Below, piece by piece: positions 17,197 through 24,468 of a stretch of 64,000 nt of DNA (positions within the stretch are counted from its first letter, which is position 1; each line of letters begins with the position of its first letter). Source of the DNA: Methylorubrum thiocyanatum (lineage in GTDB: Bacteria > Pseudomonadota > Alphaproteobacteria > Rhizobiales > Beijerinckiaceae); contig JACJIB010000009.1 of assembly GCA_014138645.1 (NCBI GenBank), positions 124,001-188,000 on the forward strand. Direction: 5' to 3'. The notes below the pieces were generated by a model, which saw nothing but the letters and a program-made list of their open reading frames with translations, was not told the origin of the DNA and searched no databases. A program made the translations under genes and the position numbers.

Positions 17197-17529
17197 GAAT
17201 AGTTCCTTCGTTCTTCACACAGCAAGCACGAGCATCTGCTCGAAGCGAGCACGTGGTAGCGTCCGCCGATTTTGCGGGATGACGGGCGGATCTGCGGATG
17301 ATCGAAGCCATTCGCTTCGCCGCGCCCGTCACGACTACATGTAGGCCGCCGATGCGGCCTTAACAAGGCAGAACGGAAGGCTGCGGCCGCGTGGCTCTGC
17401 CCGGTGGGCTCGGCGCGAGCGTCGGAGTACTGCCTCCGCCACCCTGTGACAAAGCCCGGGGCCGGTGCATATATGGTCGTCAATCCAGGCGGTTACGCGA
17501 CCGCCTCAGGCAGTGCAGTCAGGCGGTAC
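17197..17529. other. 333-base divergent intergenic region with cspA leader
   Basis: This stretch separates cspA (minus strand) from the hypothetical gene at 17530 (plus strand). It contains the long cspA leader with three complementary 6-mers. A frame opens at 17404 ahead of the plus-strand gene but adds a segment without family resemblance. I see no further gene. Confidence 0.5.
17229..17251 (-). promoter_or_regulatory. alternative hairpins in the cspA leader
   Basis: Three 6-mers alternate: CGAGCA (17229-17234), TGCTCG (17237-17242), CGAGCA (17246-17251). The middle one can pair with either flank, so the cspA RNA can form two mutually exclusive small stems 33-55 bases upstream of the GTG. 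The inner loops are only 2-3 bases, so real stems would be 4-5 bp. A temperature-sensing role is inference only. Confidence 0.4.
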
Positions 17530-17919
17530 ATGGCGGGTATCTCGGTTTCCCTCGAAGGCGCGAACATCCAGCTTTCGTTCCAGAAGGACGACCAGTCGAC
17601 GGCGGTGGTGATGGATGCCCGCGCCGCCCGCGCCCTCGTGCGGGCCGTGGGGCAGCTTCTCACCGCCATCGACGACGACGGCGAGGTCGATCTGCCCGAC
17701 GAGAACGGCGACGAGGAAGTCGCCATGCTCGACGTGACGTCCTCGGCGATCGAGGTCGGCACCGACGAGCAGGGGCAGGCCGTGGTGGCGCTCCAGGCTG
17801 GCGCCCTCCCGCCGTTCCAGCTCCGCCTGACAGACGAGGAGGCCCGCCACGTGGCCACCAGCCTCAGCGAGATCCTGGCGGCGCCGCGGGACGTGCGCAC
17901 CTCCCACGGCGGCCATTGA
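17530..17919 (+). CDS. hypothetical protein
   Basis: A 129-residue soluble, acidic protein (MAGISVSLEGANIQLSF...). A central DDDGEVDLPDENGDEEVAML stretch is strongly acidic and the C-terminus is FQLRLTDEEARHVATSLSEIL. No known family. The ATG at 17530 is preferred because GGCGG precedes it and the upstream extension (from 17404 or 17473) looks like non-coding GC-rich sequence. It diverges from cspA. Confidence 0.6.
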   Translation: MAGISVSLEGANIQLSFQKDDQSTAVVMDARAARALVRAVGQLLTAIDDDGEVDLPDENGDEEVAMLDVTSSAIEVGTDEQGQAVVALQAGALPPFQLRLTDEEARHVATSLSEILAAPRDVRTSHGGH

Positions 17920-17954
17920 GGGCGGCGTGACGATCCTTGATCGTCTTTGCTCGA

Positions 17955-18389
17955 TCAGACCTCGGGCTTGCCGCGGCGGCGGCGCGTGCGTTCCGCGCGC
18001 GGCAGGGCATCCGGCACCAGAGTGACGGCGACGGGATTGGGCGTGTGGTCCATGGCCGCACCGGTATAGGCATCGACGCCCATGCCGATGACGCCGCCCG
18101 CCAGGACATTGCCGGCAAACCCCGCGGCGCCGGTGCCGACCACCTTGGTCCGCACCGGGACCGTCTCCGGCCGGAAGCCCGGCTTGGTGAAGGTCGCGTC
18201 GAATTCCTCCGAGCGGGGCACGTCGAGCGAGCAGGGCGTGGCCGGGCAGAACCGGTTCGTGGTGGTGGCGACCGCCGCCCCGGGCGGTTCGGAGGTGAAG
18301 GCGATCAACTCGCTCGTGCCGCGCGTGACGCTTCCGCATGCGGCGACGCTCACCGCGACGAGCGCGGCGGCCAGACCCTGCTTGACCAT
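17955..18389 (-). CDS. lipoprotein with PEGA-like domain
   Basis: A 144-residue predicted lipoprotein. The signal peptide ends with the lipobox VAAC (Cys near residue 18). The mature part has TSEPPGAAV and CPATPCSLDVPRSEEFDATFTKPGF, a PEGA-like beta fold seen in envelope proteins. A glycine-rich hydrophobic segment (GTGAAGFAGNVLAGGVIGMGVDAYTG) follows, and a basic tail (RAERTRRRRGKPEV). It is probably outer- or inner-membrane anchored with a structural role. The true start is the ATG at 18389; the frame to 19139 is a shadow. Confidence 0.72.
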   Translation of the reverse strand: MVKQGLAAALVAVSVAACGSVTRGTSELIAFTSEPPGAAVATTTNRFCPATPCSLDVPRSEEFDATFTKPGFRPETVPVRTKVVGTGAAGFAGNVLAGGVIGMGVDAYTGAAMDHTPNPVAVTLVPDALPRAERTRRRRGKPEV

Positions 18390-18565
18390 GGTGTGATGTC
18401 CCCCAGCCGCCTCTCCGGGCGGCAGAACTGGTTGTTCAGCTGGCTTCGTCTCAACGCAAGCGTGCGGAGTTTCGAAAGTCGCTAGACGCCTGAACTGTCG
18501 GGGACTCGTGGCGTAAAAGTAACATAGGATGACGGCGCCCCGCTGAGGCGGGGCGCCGCTTCGGA

Positions 18566-18787
18566 TCAGAGCCGGATGCCCGGATCGGTCGGCCCGCCGG
18601 GGAGATAGTCCGGCTCGGAGCCGGGGCCGCGCGGTTCGTCGACGCCCGGGTCGTCCACCGGATAGGGCGTGCGCGGACCGGTCGGCCCGATATCGGGCTG
18701 ATCGTCGGGCTGCGGCGGCGGGGGAAGGTCGCCGGGGATCTGTCCGCCGGGGATGGGCTCGGGGGTCGGGATGCCGGGATTGGCCAT
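18566..18787 (-). CDS. small proline-rich hypothetical protein
   Basis: A 73-residue protein in which 23 residues are proline, with many Asp and Gly (PTPEPIPGGQIPGDLPPPP, then repeated 'GP/DP' steps). It has no signal peptide and is likely disordered. A good SD (GGAGG) lies 8 bases before the ATG at 18787, which is the main reason to call it. Family unknown. Confidence 0.55.
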   Translation of the reverse strand: MANPGIPTPEPIPGGQIPGDLPPPPQPDDQPDIGPTGPRTPYPVDDPGVDEPRGPGSEPDYLPGGPTDPGIRL

Positions 18788-18960
18788 GGGCCGCCTCCAG
18801 TTCTGTTGCGGGGAATGGCGGTCCAACACATCCCCTATCGTCCGGTTCCGTTCTTCGTTCGTCTCGCCGGTCGTCCTGGTGCGGCGCTGTGACGGCGTCC
18901 GGAACTGGATCCACCGCGACCCGTTGGCCGGGGAAATCCCCATCGCAACGGAGCAGACGC

Positions 18961-19539
18961 ATGCCCGATATCCGCGAGGCCAAGATCCTCATCGTCGCCA
19001 CCGACGGGTTCGAGGAGAGCGAACTGACGGTGCCGCAGGCCAAGCTGAAGGAGGCCGGCGCCCAGGTGAGCGTCGCCAGCCCGCAATCGCGCCAGTCCAA
19101 GGGCACGATTCGCGGCTGGGACAAGACCGACTGGGGCAAGGACGTCCCGGTCGATCTCGATCTCGAGAGCGTGAATCCCGCCGATTACGACGCGCTGGTC
19201 CTGCCCGGCGGGCAGATCAACCCGGACAAGCTGCGGCTCGAGCCGAAGGCGCTCGACGTGGTGCGCAGCTTCGTCACCTCCGGCAAGGTCGTGGCCGCGA
19301 TCTGCCACGGGCCCTGGCTCCTGATCGAGGCCGGCGCCGCCAAGGGCCGCACCCTGACCTCGTTCGCCTCGATCAAGACCGACGTCATCAATGCCGGCGG
19401 CAACTGGCAGGACAAGGAGGTCGTCACCGATGGCGGCATCGTCACCAGCCGCAATCCCGGCGACCTCGACGCCTTCTGCGCCAAGATCGTCGAGGAGGTG
19501 AAGGAAGGCCGTCACGAGCCGCGCCAGCTCGCCGCCTGA
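18961..19539 (+). CDS. DJ-1/PfpI family protein
   Basis: A 192-residue protein of the DJ-1/PfpI superfamily (class I glutamine-amidotransferase fold; YhbO/YfkM-like). The nucleophile elbow is AAICHGPW with Cys115 and His116. The supporting acid is in DGFEESE (Glu18/19), and LVLPGGQINPDKLR is the conserved central block. Family members act in stress protection, some as reported deglycases or chaperones. SD GGAGCAGACGC precedes the ATG. A terminator hairpin follows the stop directly. Confidence 0.88.
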   Translation: MPDIREAKILIVATDGFEESELTVPQAKLKEAGAQVSVASPQSRQSKGTIRGWDKTDWGKDVPVDLDLESVNPADYDALVLPGGQINPDKLRLEPKALDVVRSFVTSGKVVAAICHGPWLLIEAGAAKGRTLTSFASIKTDVINAGGNWQDKEVVTDGGIVTSRNPGDLDAFCAKIVEEVKEGRHEPRQLAA

Positions 19540-19563
19540 TCCGACTGGGCGCACCCGCACGGC

Positions 19564-19596
19564 AAAGCCGCCGGTCCCCAGGGCCGGCGGCTTTTT
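19564..19596 (+). terminator. rho-independent terminator after PfpI gene
   Basis: A stem AAAGCCGCCGG / CCGGCGGCTTT with a short loop is followed by a T-run (CTTTTTCC). It lies 25 bases after the PfpI stop. The stem is perfect and GC-rich. Confidence 0.8.
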
Positions 19597-19634
19597 CCAT
19601 GCGATGACGGGGATGGAGGGCGCTCAGCGCGTCC

Positions 19635-19934
19635 TCAACGCTTGGCAACCGCCTTCTGCAGCTTCGGCCGGTCCGAGGCGGCGCCGGCCATCAGCTTGGC
19701 GAGATGATCCTGGTCGAGGCCGCCGCCGAGGCTCGCCGGCATGATCGCCGCTTCCGCTGCACGGTCCGGCTTGCGGGCGGTGATGGAGCCGGTGGTGACG
19801 GGGTCGGCGAGTGCCGCCACGGGCAGGGCCGGAGCCGAGGGCTCCCGCTGGACCCGCATCGCCCAATGGGCGGCGGTGGAAAGGGCGGCGATGGCCAGGA
19901 TCGCCTTGATGCCGCCGGTCAGGAAACGCCGCAT
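19635..19934 (-). CDS. hypothetical protein with N-terminal anchor
   Basis: A 99-residue protein with one N-terminal hydrophobic segment (LTGGIKAILAIAALSTAAHW). A short periplasmic or secreted tail (VTTGSITARKPDRAAEA ... LQKAVAKR) follows. The start at MRRFLTGG sits inside a much longer shadow frame. No family known. It is the only minus-strand gene between the PfpI terminator and terC. Confidence 0.55.
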   Translation of the reverse strand: MRRFLTGGIKAILAIAALSTAAHWAMRVQREPSAPALPVAALADPVTTGSITARKPDRAAEAAIMPASLGGGLDQDHLAKLMAGAASDRPKLQKAVAKR

Positions 19935-20071
19935 GGTCGGGCCCGAATACGCTGGGAACGCAGCCGGTTCCCCGGCCTGTCCCCAGCATCGCGCAAGATC
20001 GTGAACGAACCCTCCGGCCCCCCGTGGGCGCGCCGTGCCGGATCGGGAAAGCGCGCTGCGCGGGGCCCGCC

Positions 20072-21097
20072 TCAGATGCGGTGGGCGACTTCCCCGCTCG
20101 CCTTCTGGTGCTCCGGCTCCGCCGCCTTGCGGGTGCGCCACAGGCTGTAGACGACGCCGAGGGTGAGCAGGACCAGGGTGACGACGAGCGACACCCACGG
20201 CGGCAGGTGGACGAGTTCGAGCGTGTCGGCGACGACGATCTTCGTTCCGATGAACAGCAGGATGAGGGCCAGCGCCGTCTTCAGGTAGGCGAAGCGGTCC
20301 ACCATCGCCGCGAGGGCGAAGTAGAGCGCGCGAAGCCCGAGGATCGCGAAGATGTTCGACGTGTAGACGATGAACGGGTCGGTGGTGATGGCGAAGATCG
20401 CCGGCACGCTGTCGACGGCGAAGATCACGTCCGCGATGTTGACGAGCACCAGCGCCACGGCGAGCGGCGTCAGCCAGCGCACGGGCTTGCCCGTCTTCGG
20501 GTCGGGCTTGCGCACGATGAAGTGCTGCCCTTCCGGTTTCTCGGTGATGCGGACCCACTTCTTGAGCAGGCGCATGGAGGCGCTGTTCTTCACATCCTGC
20601 TCGTCCTCCTCCTTCGAGACGAGCATCTTGATGCCGACATAGATCAGGAAGGCGGCGAAGACCGAGAGAACCCAGTGCGCCTGCTGCACCAGGGCCGAGC
20701 CGAGCCCGATCATCAGGCCGCGCAGCAGCACCGCGGCGAGGATGCCCCAGACCAGAACCCGGTGCTGGGCCGCCCGCGGCACGCCGAGCGAGGTGAGGAT
20801 CACCGCGATCACGAAGACGTTGTCCATCGACAGCGACTTCTCGATCACGAGGCCGGTCACGTATTCCTGGGCCGGGTCGAACCCGAGCATCCACCAGATC
20901 CAGCCGCCGAAGGCGAGGCCGAGGGTGAAGTAGAAGGCGGTGAGGAGCAGGCTCTCCTTCACGCCGATCTCGTGGTTCTTGTCGCGGTGGAGCAGGCCGA
21001 GATCGAAGGCGAGCAGGGCGGCCACGAGGGCGTGGAAGCCGAGCCACATCCAGACGGGCTTGCCGAGCCACTCGTGGGTGAGAAAATCCATCATCAT
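20072..21097 (-). CDS. TerC family integral membrane protein
   Basis: A 341-residue TerC/Alx-type membrane protein, associated with metal (Mn) homeostasis, possibly manganese export. The signature acidic membrane motifs are present: IEKSLSMDNVFVIAVIL and NIADVIFAVDSVPAIFAITTDPF. Seven or more helices are visible, and a soluble loop (KEEDEQDVKNSASMRLLKKW) sits in the middle. The start is one of three consecutive ATGs (21097/21094/21091). I looked for a Mn riboswitch of the yybP-ykoY type upstream and found no convincing core. Confidence 0.88.
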   Translation of the reverse strand: MMMDFLTHEWLGKPVWMWLGFHALVAALLAFDLGLLHRDKNHEIGVKESLLLTAFYFTLGLAFGGWIWWMLGFDPAQEYVTGLVIEKSLSMDNVFVIAVILTSLGVPRAAQHRVLVWGILAAVLLRGLMIGLGSALVQQAHWVLSVFAAFLIYVGIKMLVSKEEDEQDVKNSASMRLLKKWVRITEKPEGQHFIVRKPDPKTGKPVRWLTPLAVALVLVNIADVIFAVDSVPAIFAITTDPFIVYTSNIFAILGLRALYFALAAMVDRFAYLKTALALILLFIGTKIVVADTLELVHLPPWVSLVVTLVLLTLGVVYSLWRTRKAAEPEHQKASGEVAHRI

Positions 21098-21411
21098 CGC
21101 GCGGGACCGGATGCTTCGCTTTTGGGAGAGCATCGGCTCCGACATCGCGGAGGTGTCTGCCGCATCCCTCCCGAACGGGCCGCCGAGCCGGCGGACGATG
21201 GGCCTCACCGGAAAACCGGGGGCGTCGCGAGGAGCACGGTGCACGTTCCGCCAGAGGGGCCCGCAGCCGATGCCGCGCAGTTAGAGAGGAGATCGCGTCG
21301 AATCAAGGGCAGGGCGATTTTCATCCCGGATGATCACCCAGAAAGCGAACGCCGCTTTTCCCCGCCGGCTCCGCTTGACAGCGATGGCCTCTCTGGGCCC
21401 TGCCGCAGGCC
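21098..21411. other. 314-base divergent intergenic region, no gene seen
   Basis: This region separates terC (minus) from the flavoprotein gene (plus). It should contain both promoters. I see no conserved RNA motif, repeat or credible short gene. Confidence 0.4.
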
Positions 21412-22656
21412 ATGGATGCGGATCGGGACAGCGTGATCGACATCGCCATCGTCGGCGGCGGGCCGGCGGGGCTCGCAGCGGCGGAGGTGCTGACCGGGGC
21501 GGGCCGTGCCGTCACGGTCTACGAGCGCATGCCGTCCGTCGGCCGCAAGCTGCTCATCGCCGGCCGCGGCGGGCTGAACCTCACCCATTCCGAGCCGCTG
21601 CCGGATTTCCTGGCGCGCTACGCGCCGGTCGATCCGCGCCTGCCGGCGGCCGTCGAGGCCTATCCGCCGGAGGCGTTGCGGGCGTGGTGCGAGGGACTGG
21701 GTCAGACGACCTTCGTCGGCTCGAGCGGCCGCGTCTTTCCCGAGAGCTTCAAGGCGTCCCCCCTGCTGCGCGCGTGGCTCGCCCGCCTCGACGCAGCGGG
21801 CGTCGCGATCCGCACCCGGCACCGGCTCGCCGCGCTCGGGGCGGGGGCCGAGGGAGCCTTGACCTTCGAGACACCGGAGGGCCCGCACATCGTCCGGCCG
21901 CGGGCGACCCTGCTCGCCCTGGGAGGTGCGAGCTGGCCGCGGCTCGGCTCGGACGGAGCCTGGGTGCCGCTGCTGGCCGAGCGAGGGGTCGCGGTGGCGC
22001 CCCTCAAACCGGCCAATGTCGGTTTCCATGTCGCGTGGTCGGCGCATTTCGCGCAGCGCTTCGCGGGCGAGCCGCTCAAGCGCCTCGCCGCGCGGATCGG
22101 CGGAGCGAGCGCCCGCGGCGAGGCCGTCGCGACGAGGGACGGGATCGAGGGCGGCGTGATCTACGCGCTGTCGCGGCCGATCCGCGAGGCGGTGGAGCGC
22201 CACGGCTTCGCCGAACTCATCCTCGACCTGCGCCCGGATCTCGATGCGGCTGCGCTCGCCGCGCGGCTGACCCGGAGCCGGCCCGGAGAGAGCCTGTCGA
22301 CGCGCCTGCGCAAGGCTGCTGCCTTGAGCCCCGCCGCCATCGGCCTGTTGCGCGAGGCGCACGCCAACGCCCTGCCGACCGAGGCGACGGCGCTGGCGGC
22401 CGCGATCAAGGGCGCGCCGCTGCGGCTCCTGGCGCCGACGTCGATCGAGCGCGCGATCTCGACCGCGGGCGGCGTCGCCTTCAGCGAAGTCGACGCGCGC
22501 TTCATGCTGCGGGCGCGGCCCGGCACCTTCGCCGCCGGCGAGATGCTCGACTGGGAAGCGCCCACCGGCGGCTACCTGCTCCAGGCCGCCTTCGCCAGCG
22601 GCCGGGCCGCGGCGAAGGGGATGCTCGCCTGGCTCGAAGCCGCCGAGGCCGGGTGA
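21412..22656 (+). CDS. FAD-dependent oxidoreductase, TIGR03862-like flavoprotein
   Basis: A 414-residue flavoprotein of the HI0933/BaiN-like group. The N-terminal dinucleotide-binding motif is IAIVGGGPAGLAAAEVL, followed by the family hallmark SVGRKLLIAGRGGLNLTHSE. ASWPRLGSDGAW and the C-terminal GEMLDWEAPTGGYLLQAAFASG with a GxxAA FAD contact are also present. The reaction is unknown; family members are annotated as NAD(P)/FAD oxidoreductases. The ATG MDADRDSVID overlaps no neighbour. It ends 7 bases before the collagen-like gene's stop (convergent). Confidence 0.88.
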   Translation: MDADRDSVIDIAIVGGGPAGLAAAEVLTGAGRAVTVYERMPSVGRKLLIAGRGGLNLTHSEPLPDFLARYAPVDPRLPAAVEAYPPEALRAWCEGLGQTTFVGSSGRVFPESFKASPLLRAWLARLDAAGVAIRTRHRLAALGAGAEGALTFETPEGPHIVRPRATLLALGGASWPRLGSDGAWVPLLAERGVAVAPLKPANVGFHVAWSAHFAQRFAGEPLKRLAARIGGASARGEAVATRDGIEGGVIYALSRPIREAVERHGFAELILDLRPDLDAAALAARLTRSRPGESLSTRLRKAAALSPAAIGLLREAHANALPTEATALAAAIKGAPLRLLAPTSIERAISTAGGVAFSEVDARFMLRARPGTFAAGEMLDWEAPTGGYLLQAAFASGRAAAKGMLAWLEAAEAG

Positions 22657-22663
22657 GGCCCGC

Positions 22664-23530
22664 TCAGGGCCGGGCGCAGATGCCCACCATGCCGCCGGAG
22701 GGGCAGGAGGCCTTGGCCTCCCCGTCGAGCATCGCCGCAGCGCCCGTCTGACAGGTGGCCGAGGCCAGTACTTCGCCCGCATCGCAGCTCAGGGTGCAGC
22801 CCGTCTCCGGACAGGAGCGGGCCCGCACCACCCGGAACGGGGCCGCGACCGTCCCGGCCGCCTCGCCCTTCGCGCCCGGATCCCCCTTCGCGCCCGGATC
22901 CCCCTTGGGACCGGGATCCCCCTTGGCACCCCGCTCGCCTCTCGCGCCCGGTTCGCCTTTGGGGCCTTGATCGCCCTTGGCTCCGGGGAGTCCGGCCGTG
23001 CCGGCCTCTCCCTTCGGTCCCTGCTCGCCCTTGGGCCCCGCATCGCCTTTAGGACCGGGCGGTCCCTGAAGGCCGGCCGTGCCCTGCGGTCCGGCGGGGC
23101 CGGTCTCGCCCGCCTTGCCGGCCGGGCCCTCCGGCGCGCAATTGGCGACCACCGCCTCACGCTCATCCTCGCCGGCCTTGATCATCGCGACGCAGGTCGC
23201 GGGCCGGTAGGGCAGCCGGAACTCGAAGCGCCCGCGCCGGTCGGACAGGACCGAGATGTCGTCGTCGAGGATCACCGTGACCCCGCTCTTGCGCACGCTG
23301 CCGCTGATGCGCAGGTCGCCGCCCTCGATGCGCGCGTCCCAGACCTGGATCGGCTGGACCGACGGGCCCGCCTTCGTCCGGGCGCGGGCCTGACCCTGCG
23401 GCGCGGCGGTCGTGCCCTGGGCCGTGCCCTGGTCCTGCGCCGCAGCCGGTCCGGCAAGGGCGAGGCTCAGCGCGAACAGGAGCGCCGATCCGATCGGCTT
23501 GCGTCCTCCCAGGCTCTGCGTCGTCGGCAT
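22664..23530 (-). CDS. secreted collagen-like (Gly-X-Y) protein
   Basis: A 288-residue exported protein. A signal peptide ends near residue 31 (AGPAAAQDQ). A folded N-domain follows (VWDARIEGGDLRISGSVRKS...PATCVAMI). Residues 135-224 are 30 uninterrupted Gly-X-Y triplets rich in PK, DA, EP and DP, so a collagen triple helix is expected without hydroxyproline. The C-domain of about 60 residues has six Cys (SCPETGCTLSC, SATC, ASC, GIC), suggesting disulfide trimer locking. It would trimerise in the envelope or outside the cell. SD region is unremarkable. Confidence 0.82.
   Translation of the reverse strand: MPTTQSLGGRKPIGSALLFALSLALAGPAAAQDQGTAQGTTAAPQGQARARTKAGPSVQPIQVWDARIEGGDLRISGSVRKSGVTVILDDDISVLSDRRGRFEFRLPYRPATCVAMIKAGEDEREAVVANCAPEGPAGKAGETGPAGPQGTAGLQGPPGPKGDAGPKGEQGPKGEAGTAGLPGAKGDQGPKGEPGARGERGAKGDPGPKGDPGAKGDPGAKGEAAGTVAAPFRVVRARSCPETGCTLSCDAGEVLASATCQTGAAAMLDGEAKASCPSGGMVGICARP
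22859..23128 (-). repeat. 30-triplet collagen repeat within the gene
   Basis: Ninety residues with Gly at every third position and no interruption. The X and Y sites alternate mostly PK, AK, EP, DP and EA. Charged K/D/E pairs could stabilise the helix in place of hydroxyproline. Confidence 0.75.
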
Positions 23531-23865
23531 TCGCGCTCCTCCGATCGTGTCCCGCGCATCTGCCGGCGCGGCGGCGGCAAGGTTTCGGTTGCCGCTCAGC
23601 CAGGGTCAACCCCGCCTTTTCATCCCCATCCGTCCACAGCGGCTGTCCACAGGCCAAGACACGGGTGCGAAAGCCCGATCGCGACGTCGTCCACAGCCGT
23701 CGTCGGCCCGGCGCGAGGTCTGTCGGCCTCGTGTGGGGGCGGCCTCTCGAAAAGTGGAAGCCAGCGGCGGGCCGTTACCTTAAGAAGGCCGGCACAGCGC
23801 TTGATCCCGCGCCGGCCCGCAGGGGCGCGGTCGGGAGGTGCGCCCCTCCAGACCGGCTCCCTGCC
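23531..23865. other. 335-base intergenic region with three TCCACAG motifs
   Basis: This lies between divergent collagen-like and hypothetical genes. GTCCACAG occurs at 23633-23640, 23645-23652 and 23689-23696. The motif resembles the core of a DnaA box only loosely. I see no other gene or RNA. Confidence 0.4.
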
Positions 23866-24306
23866 ATGCTTCGCCCGCTCCTCGCCGCCCTGTTCCTCCT
23901 ATCCACCGCCGCCCAGGCCGACGAGTGCGACGCGCTCGCCGCCCGCATCGCCCAGGCCACGGGAGCGAAGAAGGTCGGCCGCCGGGTCGGCCCGAGCATC
24001 GACGTCCGGGCGGCGAGCGGGGTCAAGCTCGATCTCACCTGCCGCGCCCAGCCCATCGTCCAGGCCTCCTCGGGCGATCCCTCGCCCTCCGCCGAGTTCT
24101 TCCGCGAGCTGACGATCGCCTCGGAGCTCGTGGTCGGCGAACCGGCCGCAGTCGTGCAGCCGATCCTGGCGCGGGCCTACCAGACCGCGCTCCGCGAGGG
24201 CCGCAAGTCCTTCATCCAGCAGAACGGCTGGTCGGCGAGCTGCTACACCGACAGCGCGGGGGCGTTGCGCACCCTCTGCTCGGTCGGGCGCATCCCCACG
24301 GAATAG
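23866..24306 (+). CDS. periplasmic hypothetical protein
   Basis: A 146-residue protein with a signal peptide (LRPLLAALFLLSTAAQA-DE, cleavage near residue 19). The mature part has four cysteines (DECDALAA, LTCRAQP, SCYTDSAG, TLCSVGR), likely forming two disulfides. No family recognised. The start at MLRPLL is fixed by the signal peptide; the frame from 23665 is a GC artefact. It may share a transcript with malonyl-CoA synthetase 163 bases downstream. Confidence 0.62.
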   Translation: MLRPLLAALFLLSTAAQADECDALAARIAQATGAKKVGRRVGPSIDVRAASGVKLDLTCRAQPIVQASSGDPSPSAEFFRELTIASELVVGEPAAVVQPILARAYQTALREGRKSFIQQNGWSASCYTDSAGALRTLCSVGRIPTE

Positions 24307-24468
24307 GACCGACGGCGGGCGCGGTCCGGCGATCGCTCGGCCCGTCTTCCGGATCGTCCTGAGGGCCTTCGCCGATCCTTCCCGCTTGAACGAAGCGCGC
24401 GCCCGCGCCAATGCGGAGGGAAAGGATCCGCTGCAAGGATCCGAGGACACTTGCTGAGGAAACGCGCG

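Noticed and set aside
21098..21290. Possible yybP-ykoY manganese riboswitch ahead of terC
   Set aside because: The conserved core was not found on the minus strand by eye.
23633..23696. Replication origin suggested by TCCACAG repeats
   Set aside because: There is no AT-rich unwinding region and no origin-linked gene; the motif is only a partial DnaA-box match.
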